Shown here piece after piece: positions 52,007 to 60,715 of a DNA stretch of 64,000 nucleotides. Origin of the DNA: Nocardia jiangxiensis NBRC 101359 (GTDB lineage: Bacteria > Actinomycetota > Actinomycetes > Mycobacteriales > Mycobacteriaceae). A program made the position numbers and the translations under genes. Position 1 is the stretch's first letter. Each line of letters opens with the position of its first letter. The notes below the pieces were generated by a model. The model was not told the origin of the DNA and did no database searches. It saw only the letters and a program-made list of their open reading frames with translations. The stretch covers positions 1 through 64,000 of the forward strand of contig NZ_BAGB01000009.1 in NCBI RefSeq assembly GCF_000308615.1, read 5' to 3'.

Positions 52007-53968
52007 GTGAAGGTGTTCGGGGCTTGCGCGCTGGATTGTCCCGACGGGTGCTCCTGGGAGGTGACCGTCGAGGACGGCGTTGCCGTGGGGATGCGGGGAA
52101 CCAAGGCGCACCCGGTGACCAGGGGTGCGTTGTGTGTGAAGGTGAACCGGTATCTCGAGCAGCTGAACGCGCCGGATCGGATCCGGTATCCGATGCGGCG
52201 GGTCGGGCGTAAGGGGGAGGGGCGATTCGAGCGGATCGGGTGGGACGAGGCGCTGGACGAGATCGCCGGACGTCTGCGCGGAATCATCGACGAGTATGGG
52301 GGAGAAGCGATCTGGCCGTTCCTGGGGACCGGGAATCTCGGGTACATCCAGGGCACCGAAGGGCTCACGGTGCGGCGGCTGTTCAACGTGCTGGGCGCCT
52401 CGCTGCACGATCCGACGATCTGCTCGGCGGCGGGGTCGGCGGGACTGAAGTACACGCTGGGCACGGCCGGCGGGATGGATCCGGAGGATTTCGCGCATTC
52501 GGAACTGGTGCTGCTGTGGGGGACCAACCCGCTGACCTCGGGGCATCACCTCTGGAAGTTCATCCAGGACAGCGGGGCGTACACGGTCGCGATCGATCCG
52601 GTGCGCAGCCGGACCGCCGAACGGTGCGACGAACATCTTGCGCCGATGCCGGGTACCGATGCCGCGCTGGCGCTCGGGTTGATGAACGTCATCGTGTCGA
52701 AGGGGGCGCACGATGCGGGCTATCTCGCCGAACACACCGTGGGATGGGATGAATTCCGCGGTCGGATCATGGAATTCACGCCCGATCGGGTCGCGGGGAT
52801 CACCGGACTGCCGGTCGAGCGGATCGTCGAGCTGGGTGAGCGGATCGCCCGCACCCGGCCCACCGCGATCCGGGCCTCGCAGGGGATCCAGCGGCATGCC
52901 GGTGGCGGGATGGCGCTGCGGACCATGGCCTGTCTGCCCGCGGTGACCGGTGACTGGGCGATTCGCGGTGGGGGACTGCACTATTCGACCTCCGGGCATT
53001 TCCAGCTCGACGTGGCCGGGCTGGCGCGGTTCGATCTGCTGCCGCATCCGGTGCGCACGCTGTCGCAGACGCGGGTGGGTGCGGGACTGCTCGAGGCGTC
53101 CGATCCGCCGGTGCAGGCGTTGTTCGTGATCGCGGCCAATCCGGTGGGATCCAATCCCGAACAGCGCGCCGTGATCGAGGGGCTCTCGCGCGAGGACCTT
53201 TTCACCGTTGCGCTGGAACACTTTCCGACCGACACCGTCGACTACGCCGATATCGTGCTCCCGGCGACCATGCAACCCGAGCACACGGATTTCGTCGCCG
53301 CCTACGGGAATCTGTATCTGGTGTGGAACGAGAAGGCGGTCGAGCCGCCCGGCGAATGTCTGTCCACGACCGAGACGTTCCGCAGGCTCGCACGTCGCAT
53401 GGGCCTGACCGAACCCGCGCTGTACGACTCGGACGAGGAGCTGCTCCGAATCGTGTTGCAGGGCTACGACATCGACCGGCTGCGCTCGGAGGGTTTCCTC
53501 AAGATCGAGCCTCGCCCGGTGCCGATCGAGAAGATCAACTTCACTTCCCCGCTCGCCGAACGAGCCGGGCACGATCGGTTACCCGGCTACACCCCACCCG
53601 GCGACCCGGGCACCGGTCTGGTGCTGATATCCGCTGCGCCGCACTACTTTCTGAACACGACGTTCGGCTCGAACCCGGAATTGCGCCGCCGTTCGGGCGA
53701 ACCCCGCATCACCATTCACCCCGACGACGCCGCCGCCCGCGACATCGCCGACGGCGCACCGGTTCTGGTCGCCAACGCCCGCGGCTCCTTCGAAGCCGTC
53801 GCCGAGATCTCCGACCGGGTCCGCCCCGGCGTCGCGGCCACCACCAAGGGGCGCTGGGCCAAGTTCACCAACGGCGCCACCGTCAATGCGACCATCGCCG
53901 AACGTGATTCGGATTTCGCCGGCGGTGCGGTGTTCCACGACAACCGGGTGGAGATCACGCCGCGCTGA
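52007..53968 (+). CDS. Molybdopterin oxidoreductase with N-terminal [4Fe-4S] motif
   Basis: Protein of 653 residues starting at GTG 52007. C7-x3-C11-x3-C15...C43 (ACALDCPDGC, LCVKV) is a [4Fe-4S] cluster motif; C139 in DPTICSAAGSAG occupies the molybdenum-ligand position; GTNPLTSGHHLWKFIQDSG and AANPVGSNPEQRAV are bis-MGD contacts; the C-terminal MopB domain has RITIHPDDAAARDIADGAPV. This is the formate dehydrogenase/NapA/polysulfide reductase superfamily without recognisable membrane or electron-transfer subunits nearby. Actual substrate cannot be inferred. Confidence 0.85.
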   Translation: MKVFGACALDCPDGCSWEVTVEDGVAVGMRGTKAHPVTRGALCVKVNRYLEQLNAPDRIRYPMRRVGRKGEGRFERIGWDEALDEIAGRLRGIIDEYGGEAIWPFLGTGNLGYIQGTEGLTVRRLFNVLGASLHDPTICSAAGSAGLKYTLGTAGGMDPEDFAHSELVLLWGTNPLTSGHHLWKFIQDSGAYTVAIDPVRSRTAERCDEHLAPMPGTDAALALGLMNVIVSKGAHDAGYLAEHTVGWDEFRGRIMEFTPDRVAGITGLPVERIVELGERIARTRPTAIRASQGIQRHAGGGMALRTMACLPAVTGDWAIRGGGLHYSTSGHFQLDVAGLARFDLLPHPVRTLSQTRVGAGLLEASDPPVQALFVIAANPVGSNPEQRAVIEGLSREDLFTVALEHFPTDTVDYADIVLPATMQPEHTDFVAAYGNLYLVWNEKAVEPPGECLSTTETFRRLARRMGLTEPALYDSDEELLRIVLQGYDIDRLRSEGFLKIEPRPVPIEKINFTSPLAERAGHDRLPGYTPPGDPGTGLVLISAAPHYFLNTTFGSNPELRRRSGEPRITIHPDDAAARDIADGAPVLVANARGSFEAVAEISDRVRPGVAATTKGRWAKFTNGATVNATIAERDSDFAGGAVFHDNRVEITPR

Positions 53969-53984
53969 GCGAGCCGGGCCGCGA

Positions 53985-54824
53985 TCAGGCCGGTGCGACG
54001 CGGGCGGGGCGGAGGCCGAAGCGCTGCCGGTCGAAGTCCCAGAACCGGTAGATCGGCCACTGGACGGTGTGCGTCAGCCAGGCGGCCGAGATGAGGACTC
54101 GGTGGATGGGCTGAACCGGCAGGCCGTGGTCCCGGAGGGTACGCAGACCTCGGAGATGGAACTGCCAGCGGCTGTTCGGGGTGTCGCGCCGACGCCGGGC
54201 CGAGGTCCGGGCGCGCATGTGGATCAGTTGATCGATACGAATTCCGCTCTTGCACAGGCACAACGCCAGATCCAGATCTTCGATGACGTCGCTGCGGGTC
54301 TGGGTTTCGGCACGGACTTGCAACCAGGCGTCCTGGCGTATCGCCATATTCGGCCCGTACATATTGCCGACCTGACCTCCCAGTTTTCCGGCGCGGATCA
54401 ATATCCACTGGCCGAATTCCAGGAAGAAGCCGATCGGGGAATCGTGGTATATGCACAGGCCGGTCAATGCGCCGGTATCCGGATGGTCGGCGAAGAAGTC
54501 CCGAATCGTCGCGGCCCAGTCCCGGTCGACGAGGGTGTCGGCATCGGTGCGGGCGACGAATTCGCCACGCGCCTCGTCGAATCCGGCGTTGCGAGCAGGG
54601 GCGATACCGCGATTCGGTTCGTGCAGCAGGCGCACCCGCGGGTGATCGGCCTGGAAGTCGCGGACGACCTCGATGGTGCCGTCCACGCTGCCGTTGTCCA
54701 CGACGATCACCTCGTCGACCGCATCCTGGGCGACCAGACTTCGCAGCGTGCGTGGAATATTCGCGGCTTCGTCGAGAACGGGGACGACTACCGACAGAAC
54801 GATCGGTGAATTGGTGTCCGTCAT
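53985..54824 (-). CDS. Family 2 glycosyltransferase
   Basis: Protein of 279 residues: LSVVVPVLDEAANIPRTLRS, VIVVDNGSVDGTIEVVRDF, NRGIAPARNAGFDEARGEFV, DxD as RTDADTLVDRDW, and acceptor region DVIEDLDLALCLCKSG. A GT-A fold transferring sugar from a nucleotide or polyprenyl donor at the inner membrane; a membrane-proximal FFLEFGQWILIRAGK segment is present. ATG at 54822-54824. Convergent with the molybdenum enzyme gene. Target glycan unknown. Confidence 0.88.
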   Translation of the reverse strand: MTDTNSPIVLSVVVPVLDEAANIPRTLRSLVAQDAVDEVIVVDNGSVDGTIEVVRDFQADHPRVRLLHEPNRGIAPARNAGFDEARGEFVARTDADTLVDRDWAATIRDFFADHPDTGALTGLCIYHDSPIGFFLEFGQWILIRAGKLGGQVGNMYGPNMAIRQDAWLQVRAETQTRSDVIEDLDLALCLCKSGIRIDQLIHMRARTSARRRRDTPNSRWQFHLRGLRTLRDHGLPVQPIHRVLISAAWLTHTVQWPIYRFWDFDRQRFGLRPARVAPA

Positions 54825-55001
54825 GAATGCAATCCGTCCGGGGGTCGTACTCGACGAACAACATATCGCACGAAAGTTACGACGAATGGCGAATTGTGTC
54901 ATCCCCCAACGAGTCCGCACTGTGATTGGAGTCGATCTCGGCCCGCCGATCGGTATTGTGCCTCGCGGGGCCCTATCGGGGTGCAGGGGCAGTGGCGTGC
55001 A

Positions 55002-56171
55002 TCATGCCCGTGCCGCGAGGGTCTCGCGCGCCACGCGCTCGGCGTCGTAGGTTCGCAGTTCCAATCGGTCGTAGATGGCGACGATCCGGTCGGCCTGCTG
55101 CTCCGGTGACAGCCCGGTCGAGCGGTAGAGCTGCCCGGCCTCTCGCGCGCCTTCGCGGACCTGGCGATTGCGTTCGACGCGCAACTCCTCGTAGCGTCGC
55201 AGCTGCGCCGGAATGTCGGCGGCGCAGGAATTTTCGAGCAGCACGGCGAGCGTGATGGCATCCTCGACGGACTGGTTCGCGCCCTGCCCGAGGTGTGGGG
55301 TCACCGCGTGAGCCGAGTCGCCCAGCAGGGTGATGCGGTCGGTCGACCAGCCCTGCATGGGTTCGCGATCGTAGATTCCCCACCGGAAGGTCCGGTCCAT
55401 GACCGCGATGACGTCCTGAACCTGCCGGTCCCAACCGTCGTATGCCGCGGCGAGGGCGGCGACGTCACCCGGCGCACTCCAGCTTTCCTCGACATCCAGG
55501 TCCGTGGGGACGAATGCGACGAGGTTGAGCAACGCCCCGTCCGAGACCGGATAGGTCAGGAAGCTCTGACCCGGCCCGACCCACAGCGACCACAGGCCCA
55601 TGTCGTAGATGCCATCGAGGCGCTCGGCCGGGATGAGTCCGCGATAGGCCATGATTCCCTCGCTGACCGGTGCACTCTTCGCGCCCACGAGCGGCTGGAT
55701 CGCCGAGTGGATGCCGTCGGCGCCGATCAGCAGGTCCGCGTGCGTCGTGCTGCCATCGGCGAAGTCGATCCGCACTCCCCGCTCGTCCTCGACGGCGGCC
55801 ACGCACTCGTGGCCGAGCCGGACCGTACCGGGCGGCATCGCGGCCACCAGCAGGTTCTGAAATTCGGCCCGATGCAGCGAATAGGTTTCCGTGGCGGGAT
55901 ACGGCGGCCGGTACCCGGGCAGCGCCTGGCCCTGCCAGGTCTGCATCGTCACCGTCGAGGACTTACCGGCGATGGCGGCGATGGAATCCAGCAGGCCCAG
56001 GCTGTCGTAGACCCGGGCCCCGTTGGCTCCGATCACCACCCCGGCGCCCAATTCCCGCAGTTCGCGCGCCTTCTCGTAGATCGTCACGTCGATTCCACGC
56101 CGGTGCAGCGCAATCCCCGCCGTGAGCCCGCCGATACCGGCTCCCACGATCGCGATCCGAAACCCACTCAT
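55002..56171 (-). CDS. FAD-dependent aromatic monooxygenase (salicylate hydroxylase-like)
   Basis: Protein of 389 residues: IAIVGAGIGGLTAGIALHRR dinucleotide motif, DG motif LLIGADGIHSAIQPL, and LLGDSAHAVTPHLGQGANQS, the GD motif of group A flavoprotein hydroxylases. Nearest groups are salicylate and 6-hydroxynicotinate hydroxylases. ATG at 56169-56171. Divergent from an XRE-MmyB regulator with a perfect palindrome in the promoter. Likely hydroxylates a small aromatic compound using NAD(P)H and oxygen. Confidence 0.89.
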   Translation of the reverse strand: MSGFRIAIVGAGIGGLTAGIALHRRGIDVTIYEKARELRELGAGVVIGANGARVYDSLGLLDSIAAIAGKSSTVTMQTWQGQALPGYRPPYPATETYSLHRAEFQNLLVAAMPPGTVRLGHECVAAVEDERGVRIDFADGSTTHADLLIGADGIHSAIQPLVGAKSAPVSEGIMAYRGLIPAERLDGIYDMGLWSLWVGPGQSFLTYPVSDGALLNLVAFVPTDLDVEESWSAPGDVAALAAAYDGWDRQVQDVIAVMDRTFRWGIYDREPMQGWSTDRITLLGDSAHAVTPHLGQGANQSVEDAITLAVLLENSCAADIPAQLRRYEELRVERNRQVREGAREAGQLYRSTGLSPEQQADRIVAIYDRLELRTYDAERVARETLAARA

Positions 56172-56250
56172 GATCCGCTGCCTCCAATTCCCAGAATGCC
56201 TCCGCGTCCTTCTCAGCCTCGCCCCACCGGACTCCTCGACGCCAGGGCTG

Positions 56251-56268
56251 AGCACTCCTAGGAGTGCT
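56251..56268. promoter_or_regulatory. Perfect 18-base palindrome in the FAD monooxygenase/XRE promoter
   Basis: AGCACTCCTAGGAGTGCT is fully self-complementary and lies 79 bases upstream of the monooxygenase start and 49 bases upstream of the XRE start. Candidate operator for the divergent regulator. Confidence 0.75.
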
Positions 56269-56317
56269 GCACCCACTGCGCCCGGTCCGGTGGTCCGACC
56301 GGGACTAACATGGCGCT

Positions 56318-57085
56318 GTGCCGGCGAACAGGTTGGGGGAATTTCTTCGCGCCCGCCGAGCGGCCGTGCAACCGCCCGCCGACCCGCAGCGTCGCCGACG
56401 GCAGACACCCGGCCTGCGCCGCGAGGAGGTCGCCGTGCGCGCCACCATCAGCACCGACTATTACGTCCGGCTGGAGCAGGGCCGCGAACGGAATCCGTCG
56501 CCGCAGGTACTCGATGCCCTCGCGACCGCGCTGGAACTGTCGACGGCCGAGACCAGCTATCTGCACGGCCTGGTCAGCCCGCCCCCGGCCCCGCGCAAGC
56601 CGACCGGCCTCCGCGAGGAGGTCAACGAATTCCTGTCGCTGGTCATGCGATCGTGGGAGCCGGGCCCGGCCTACATCGTGAACCACCGCAGTGACGTGCT
56701 GGCGGCCAACCGATCGGCGCAGGAACTCTTCGAGCGTTTCGAGATCTCGGACAACATTCTGCGCATGCTGTTCCTGGATCCGGCCGCGCCGCGGATATGG
56801 GCGGACTGGGATGCGTTCGCGCGGTTCTTCGTCGGCGGCATCCGCCGCATGATCGGCCCGGCGCCCGAGGACGATCCGGTGACCACCGCACTGTTGGCGG
56901 ACGTCTCGGCCAGGAATCCCGCATTCGCCGAGCTGTGGAACCGGCACGAGATCGGCGTCCCGGAACGCAAGCAGAAGTGGATTCACCACGAGGAACTCGG
57001 CGAGATCAGGCTCGACTTCGAGATATTGGCCGCGCTCGACACCCCGCACCAATATCTCGTACTGCATCGAATCCAGCGGCAGTGA
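56318..57085 (+). CDS. XRE-family regulator with MmyB-like effector domain
   Basis: Protein of 255 residues. N-terminal helix-turn-helix: LGEFLRARRAAVQPP, GLRREEVAVRATISTDYYVR, LEQGRERNPSPQVLDALATA; C-terminal MmyB-type ligand-binding domain: MRSWEPGPAYIVNHRSDVLA, NILRMLFLDPAAPRIWADWD, HHEELGEIRLDFEILAALDT. Members bind fatty acids or other ligands and control a divergent oxidoreductase. GTG start at 56318. Ends in a bidirectional terminator. Confidence 0.9.
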   Translation: MPANRLGEFLRARRAAVQPPADPQRRRRQTPGLRREEVAVRATISTDYYVRLEQGRERNPSPQVLDALATALELSTAETSYLHGLVSPPPAPRKPTGLREEVNEFLSLVMRSWEPGPAYIVNHRSDVLAANRSAQELFERFEISDNILRMLFLDPAAPRIWADWDAFARFFVGGIRRMIGPAPEDDPVTTALLADVSARNPAFAELWNRHEIGVPERKQKWIHHEELGEIRLDFEILAALDTPHQYLVLHRIQRQ

Positions 57086-57103
57086 TCGGCGCGACGCGAA
57101 GCG

Positions 57104-57139
57104 CAGGCCGCCCCGTGAGAGGTGGTCGGGGCGGCCTGC
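57104..57139. terminator. Bidirectional terminator between XRE-MmyB and ipdC
   Basis: GCAGGCCGCCCC (57104-57115) pairs with GGGGCGGCCTGC (57128-57139), 12-base stem, between convergent genes. Confidence 0.75.
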
Positions 57140-57159
57140 GGTGATCGGCACGAGGCCGA

Positions 57160-58251
57160 TCACGTTGTGGGGGTGGTGGTTCCCGTGGTGCGCAGTTCGG
57201 CGAGGGCATCGATGCGGGCGACGGCCTCGATGACGATGCGGTCGATCAGGTCGGCCACCGTGGGCAGGTCCTCGATGATGCCGGTGACCTGGCCCGCGGC
57301 CAGCACGCCCGCGTGGGTATTGCCCTCGACCAGACCGGCCTTGAGCAGCATCGGAGTGTTGGCCGCCATGATGACCTGGGACCAGGTGAGGTCCTTCTGC
57401 TTACGCATGGTGAGGCCGTCACGGATGATCGTGGACCACTTCATACCGGTCATCGACTTGAACTTCATGGCGTTGGCGACCGCGGCGGTCAGGCCGCGCC
57501 AGCTGCCGGAATGTTCCAGGCGGTCGACGAGATCGGTGTTGAGCACGCGGTGCGGCATACCGTCGACCTTGCGGGAGACGACGGTGTCCTGCAGGCCCCG
57601 GCGCAGGTACTCCTGCTTCACCGAATCGGGCACGCTGCTGTCCTGGGTGAGCAGGAAACGGGTGCCCATCGCGACACCCGCCGCGCCGTAGGACAGCGCC
57701 GCGGCCAGGCCGCGACCGTCGAAGAATCCGCCACCGGCGATCACCGGGATGTCGACGGCGTCCAGCACCGAGGGCAGCAGCAGCGTCGTGGCGACCGGAC
57801 CGGTGTGGCCGCCGCCCTCGCCGCCCTGCACGATCACCGCGTCCGCGCCCCAGGAGGCGACCTTCACGGCGTGCTTGGCCGCGCCGATCGACGGGACGAC
57901 CACCACGCCGTTGTCCTTCAGCCGCGCGATGAGCTCCTTCTTGGGCGCGAGCGCGAACGAGGCCACCTTGATGCCCTCGCGGATCATCAACTCGATCCGA
58001 TCCGGCGCATCGGTGGCGTCGGCGCGGATGTTGACCCCGAAAGGCTTGTCCGTCTTGGCTTTCGTCTTGGCGATGGCCTCCTCGAGTTCGGCGAGGGTCA
58101 TCGTCGCCGACGCCAGGATGCCCAGCCCGCCCGCGTTGGCGGTGCCCGCGACCAGGCCCGGACCGGCGACCCAGCCCATGCCGGTCTGCACGATCGGATG
58201 ATCGATGCCGACCAGTTCGGTCAGCGGAGTCCGCAACCGCTGCGCGGTCAC
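57160..58251 (-). CDS. ipdC: IpdC, flavin enzyme of steroid C/D-ring catabolism
   Basis: Nitronate monooxygenase-like TIM barrel of 363 residues: HPIVQTGMGWVAGPGLVAGT, VASWGADAVIVQGGEGGGHT, VIAGGGFFDGRGLAAALSYG, GTRFLLTQDSSVPD. This is the KstR2-regulated IpdC type (M. tuberculosis Rv3553), acting on the C/D-ring CoA intermediate before ring opening. Start ATG region at 58251 overlaps the ipdB stop (58248-58251). Last gene of the leftward echA20-ipdA-ipdB-ipdC operon. Confidence 0.9.
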   Translation of the reverse strand: MTAQRLRTPLTELVGIDHPIVQTGMGWVAGPGLVAGTANAGGLGILASATMTLAELEEAIAKTKAKTDKPFGVNIRADATDAPDRIELMIREGIKVASFALAPKKELIARLKDNGVVVVPSIGAAKHAVKVASWGADAVIVQGGEGGGHTGPVATTLLLPSVLDAVDIPVIAGGGFFDGRGLAAALSYGAAGVAMGTRFLLTQDSSVPDSVKQEYLRRGLQDTVVSRKVDGMPHRVLNTDLVDRLEHSGSWRGLTAAVANAMKFKSMTGMKWSTIIRDGLTMRKQKDLTWSQVIMAANTPMLLKAGLVEGNTHAGVLAAGQVTGIIEDLPTVADLIDRIVIEAVARIDALAELRTTGTTTPTT

Positions 58252-59006
58252 GACTGGACTTCCTTCTCGCGAATGCCCTTGGGGTCCAGGACGTTGCGGA
58301 TGATGTTCAGTTCCTCGTCGGTGGGCAGCCGAGTCTCGCCCGCCTCGGCCAGACCCGCGATCTCGAACGAGGTGTTCTCCGCGACCTCCTCGGCGCTCAC
58401 GCCCGGGTGCAGCGACAGCGCGCGCAGCGTGTGGTCCGGCCCGCCGAAGTCGAACACGCCCAGATTCGACACCACGCGATGCAGGTGGTGGAACCGGTAC
58501 GCCGGATTCTCGGGATCGACCTTGTCGTAACCGATTCCGGAGACGATGTCCACGCTGTCGCAGAACACCCGCTTACTGTGCCGGGGGATGAAATAGCTGG
58601 TGGGGTGGCTGACGGTGTTGCCCGGAGCGCCGCGCACGCCGAACATCTGCCGGGTCGGCTGTTGCAGCGGGCCGAAGGCGGACAGGTTCTGATTGCCGTG
58701 GCGGTCGATCTGGTTCGCACCCATCACCACGTGGCGGCGACCGGAGTTCACCACGTCGAACACCTTCGAGAACGGAATCCAGCCCTCGACCGGAGCCTTG
58801 CCGCCGATCGGCGGGACCTCGGCGAAGAACAGCGCCTCACCGTCGGACAGCAGCAGATCCGGCTCGAAGGTCAGCCGCGCCAGCCGTGCGCCGATGGTGG
58901 TGATGGTGGACATCGGCGAGGCCATGATTTCGCCTGCGCCCCGGAAGATCTCGGCGGAGGCGATGACGCAGACCTCGGCCCGGGTGATCGTGTTCGTCTC
59001 GGTCAT
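58248..59006 (-). CDS. ipdB: COCHEA-CoA hydrolase subunit IpdB
   Basis: Protein of 252 residues of the class I CoA-transferase beta-subunit fold: RAEVCVIASAEIFRGAGEIM, EGWIPFSKVFDVVNSGRRHV, GANQIDRHGNQNLSAFGPLQ, IPRHSKRVFCDSVDIVSGIG. With IpdA it opens steroid ring C hydrolytically rather than acting as a CoA transferase. The ATG at 59004-59006 overlaps the ipdA stop (TAATG); the longer frame would run back into ipdA. Confidence 0.92.
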   Translation of the reverse strand: MTETNTITRAEVCVIASAEIFRGAGEIMASPMSTITTIGARLARLTFEPDLLLSDGEALFFAEVPPIGGKAPVEGWIPFSKVFDVVNSGRRHVVMGANQIDRHGNQNLSAFGPLQQPTRQMFGVRGAPGNTVSHPTSYFIPRHSKRVFCDSVDIVSGIGYDKVDPENPAYRFHHLHRVVSNLGVFDFGGPDHTLRALSLHPGVSAEEVAENTSFEIAGLAEAGETRLPTDEELNIIRNVLDPKGIREKEVQS

Positions 59007-59881
59007 TACTTCTGCTCCTCGGCGAAAGCCTTGACGGCGGCCTGGTATTCGTCCTCGGACACGTCCAGATAGCGAGCCTTGAACTCGGCCCACGACTCCG
59101 GAGTCTTGGCGGCCTCGACGTAGTGACGCTGGAACTTCTCGTCGCGGCGGTAACTGCCGGAGAAGGTGAAGTGCGCGCCGCCGGGGGCCTCGACCACGCC
59201 GTCGACCATCATGCGATTGAGGATGAGCGCCTGCTGCGGAACGGCTTTCACCAATTCCTCGGTCTCCACCAGGCGATCCACCGACAGGTAGCGCTTCTCC
59301 GCGGCGAGGGCGTACAGATCGTCCATGTACGGGTCGACACCGGTGTAGGCGGCGTTGCCGTGCTTGTCGCCCAGATCCAGATGGAAGAACGCGGCATCCA
59401 GATTCAGCGCGGGCATGGCGACCAGGGTCTCGGGCTTGCCGTCGGTGAGGTACGGCGAGGTGACCGTCTTCAGCTCACCTTCCCAGAAATCGATGACCGC
59501 GGAACCCAATCCGGCACGCACCGGCAGGAACGGCAGCCGCGCGGCCGCGGCCTGCAAGCCGGATTTGACCATGCCCTCGTCCATTTCGCGCACGGTGATC
59601 GCGCCCTCGGTGCGCGCCTTGGCGAACCACGGATCGTAGAACGGCGCGGAATCCAGGGATACGAAGCCGTAGTACGCCTTTCGCACCTTGCCCGCCGAGC
59701 ACAGCAGACCCAGATCCGGGCCGCCGTAGGTGACGACGGTGAGATCGGTGACGTCCGAACGCAACAGCGCCCGCACGAAGGCCATCGGCTTGCGCCGCGA
59801 ACCCCAGCCACCGATTCCGATGGTCATACCGCTGCGCAGCTCGCCGACGGCCTCGTCGAGCGTTGTTCGCTTGTCGCGCAT
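59006..59881 (-). CDS. ipdA: COCHEA-CoA hydrolase subunit IpdA
   Basis: Protein of 291 residues, class I CoA-transferase alpha fold: GMTIGIGGWGSRRKPMAFVR, SDVTDLTVVTYGGPDLGLLC, GFVSLDSAPFYDPWFAKART, NRMMVDGVVEAPGGAHFTFS. Sequence closely follows Rv3551 IpdA as I recall it. IpdAB cleaves the C ring of the cholesterol catabolite COCHEA-CoA. ATG at 59879-59881, four bases after the echA20 stop; the longer frame has no Shine-Dalgarno and crosses echA20. Confidence 0.93.
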   Translation of the reverse strand: MRDKRTTLDEAVGELRSGMTIGIGGWGSRRKPMAFVRALLRSDVTDLTVVTYGGPDLGLLCSAGKVRKAYYGFVSLDSAPFYDPWFAKARTEGAITVREMDEGMVKSGLQAAAARLPFLPVRAGLGSAVIDFWEGELKTVTSPYLTDGKPETLVAMPALNLDAAFFHLDLGDKHGNAAYTGVDPYMDDLYALAAEKRYLSVDRLVETEELVKAVPQQALILNRMMVDGVVEAPGGAHFTFSGSYRRDEKFQRHYVEAAKTPESWAEFKARYLDVSEDEYQAAVKAFAEEQK

Positions 59882-59885
59882 ACTT

Positions 59886-60665
59886 TTACGACTCCTTCTG
59901 CTGTGCTGAACTCTTTTGGGCGGCCAGATCGTCGTCGAACCGCGCCCGGATCTCGTCGGCCACACCCGCCAGATTCAGCTCCATGGTGAAGCCCTGTTCG
60001 AAACGGTAGGAGCGGTGCACGTCCTGAACGTCGATGCCGTTGAGGGCCTTCTTGGCGGCGCGGATGACGCGCCCGTCCTTGTTCGCGATGTTCTTCGCGA
60101 CTTCCAGTGCGGCAGCGTCGAGTTCGGACCTCGGGACCACCTGGTACACCGAGCCGAAGTGGTGCAGCTGCTGCGCGGTGAGCTTGCCTGCGGTGAAGAA
60201 CATGGTGCGCATCAGATGCTGGGGGACCAGGCGCGCGAGATGGGTGGCCGCGCCCAGCGCACCGCGATCCACCTCGGGCAGGCCGAAGGTGGCGTCATCG
60301 GAGGCGACGATGACATCGGAATTGCCGACCAGGCCGATGCCGCCGCCGAGGCAGAAGCCGTTGACCGCGGTGACGACGGGGACCTGGCAGTCGTAGACGG
60401 CCGCGAACGCCTCGAAGCAGCCGTGATTGGCGCGGATCAGCGCGGTGTGCCCGGAGTCGGCGTTCATCTCCTTGATGTCGACGCCCGCGTTGAAACCACG
60501 GCCCTCCGCGCGCAGCACCACCACCCGGGTCTGCGGGTTGCGCCCGGCCTCGCGGATCGCGTCGGCCAGGGCGAACCAGCCGTCGGACGGCAGGGCATTG
60601 ACCGGCGGGTAGTCGACGGTGACGACCTCGACGCCCTCGGTTTCGGTGTGACGGTTGATCCCCAT
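59886..60665 (-). CDS. echA20: EchA20, steroid D-ring hydrolase (crotonase family)
   Basis: Crotonase-fold protein of 259 residues: VVVLRAEGRGFNAGVDIKEM, VTAVNGFCLGGGIGLVGNSD, ATFGLPEVDRGALGAATHLA, and FEQGFTMELNLAGVADEIRA. Matches EchA20 (Rv3550), which opens ring D by retro-Claisen hydrolysis upstream of IpdAB. The ATG at 60663-60665 with GGGACTCGAG upstream is chosen; an ATG at 60677 and a frame to 60695 would overlap or enter the KstR2 box. Heads the leftward ipd operon. Confidence 0.92.
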   Translation of the reverse strand: MGINRHTETEGVEVVTVDYPPVNALPSDGWFALADAIREAGRNPQTRVVVLRAEGRGFNAGVDIKEMNADSGHTALIRANHGCFEAFAAVYDCQVPVVTAVNGFCLGGGIGLVGNSDVIVASDDATFGLPEVDRGALGAATHLARLVPQHLMRTMFFTAGKLTAQQLHHFGSVYQVVPRSELDAAALEVAKNIANKDGRVIRAAKKALNGIDVQDVHRSYRFEQGFTMELNLAGVADEIRARFDDDLAAQKSSAQQKES

Positions 60666-60690
60666 CTCGAGTCCCATCGTTGGCAAAACA

Positions 60691-60704
60691 AGCAAGTGCT
60701 TGGT
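60691..60704. promoter_or_regulatory. KstR2 operator between echA20 and Rv3549c-like SDR
   Basis: AGCAAGTGCTTGGT is identical to the box at 26919 and matches AnCAAGnnCTTGnT perfectly. It is 26 bases upstream of the echA20 ATG and 12 bases upstream of the divergent SDR GTG, so it can repress both operons. Confidence 0.9.
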
Positions 60705-60715
60705 AGGTTAGCACG

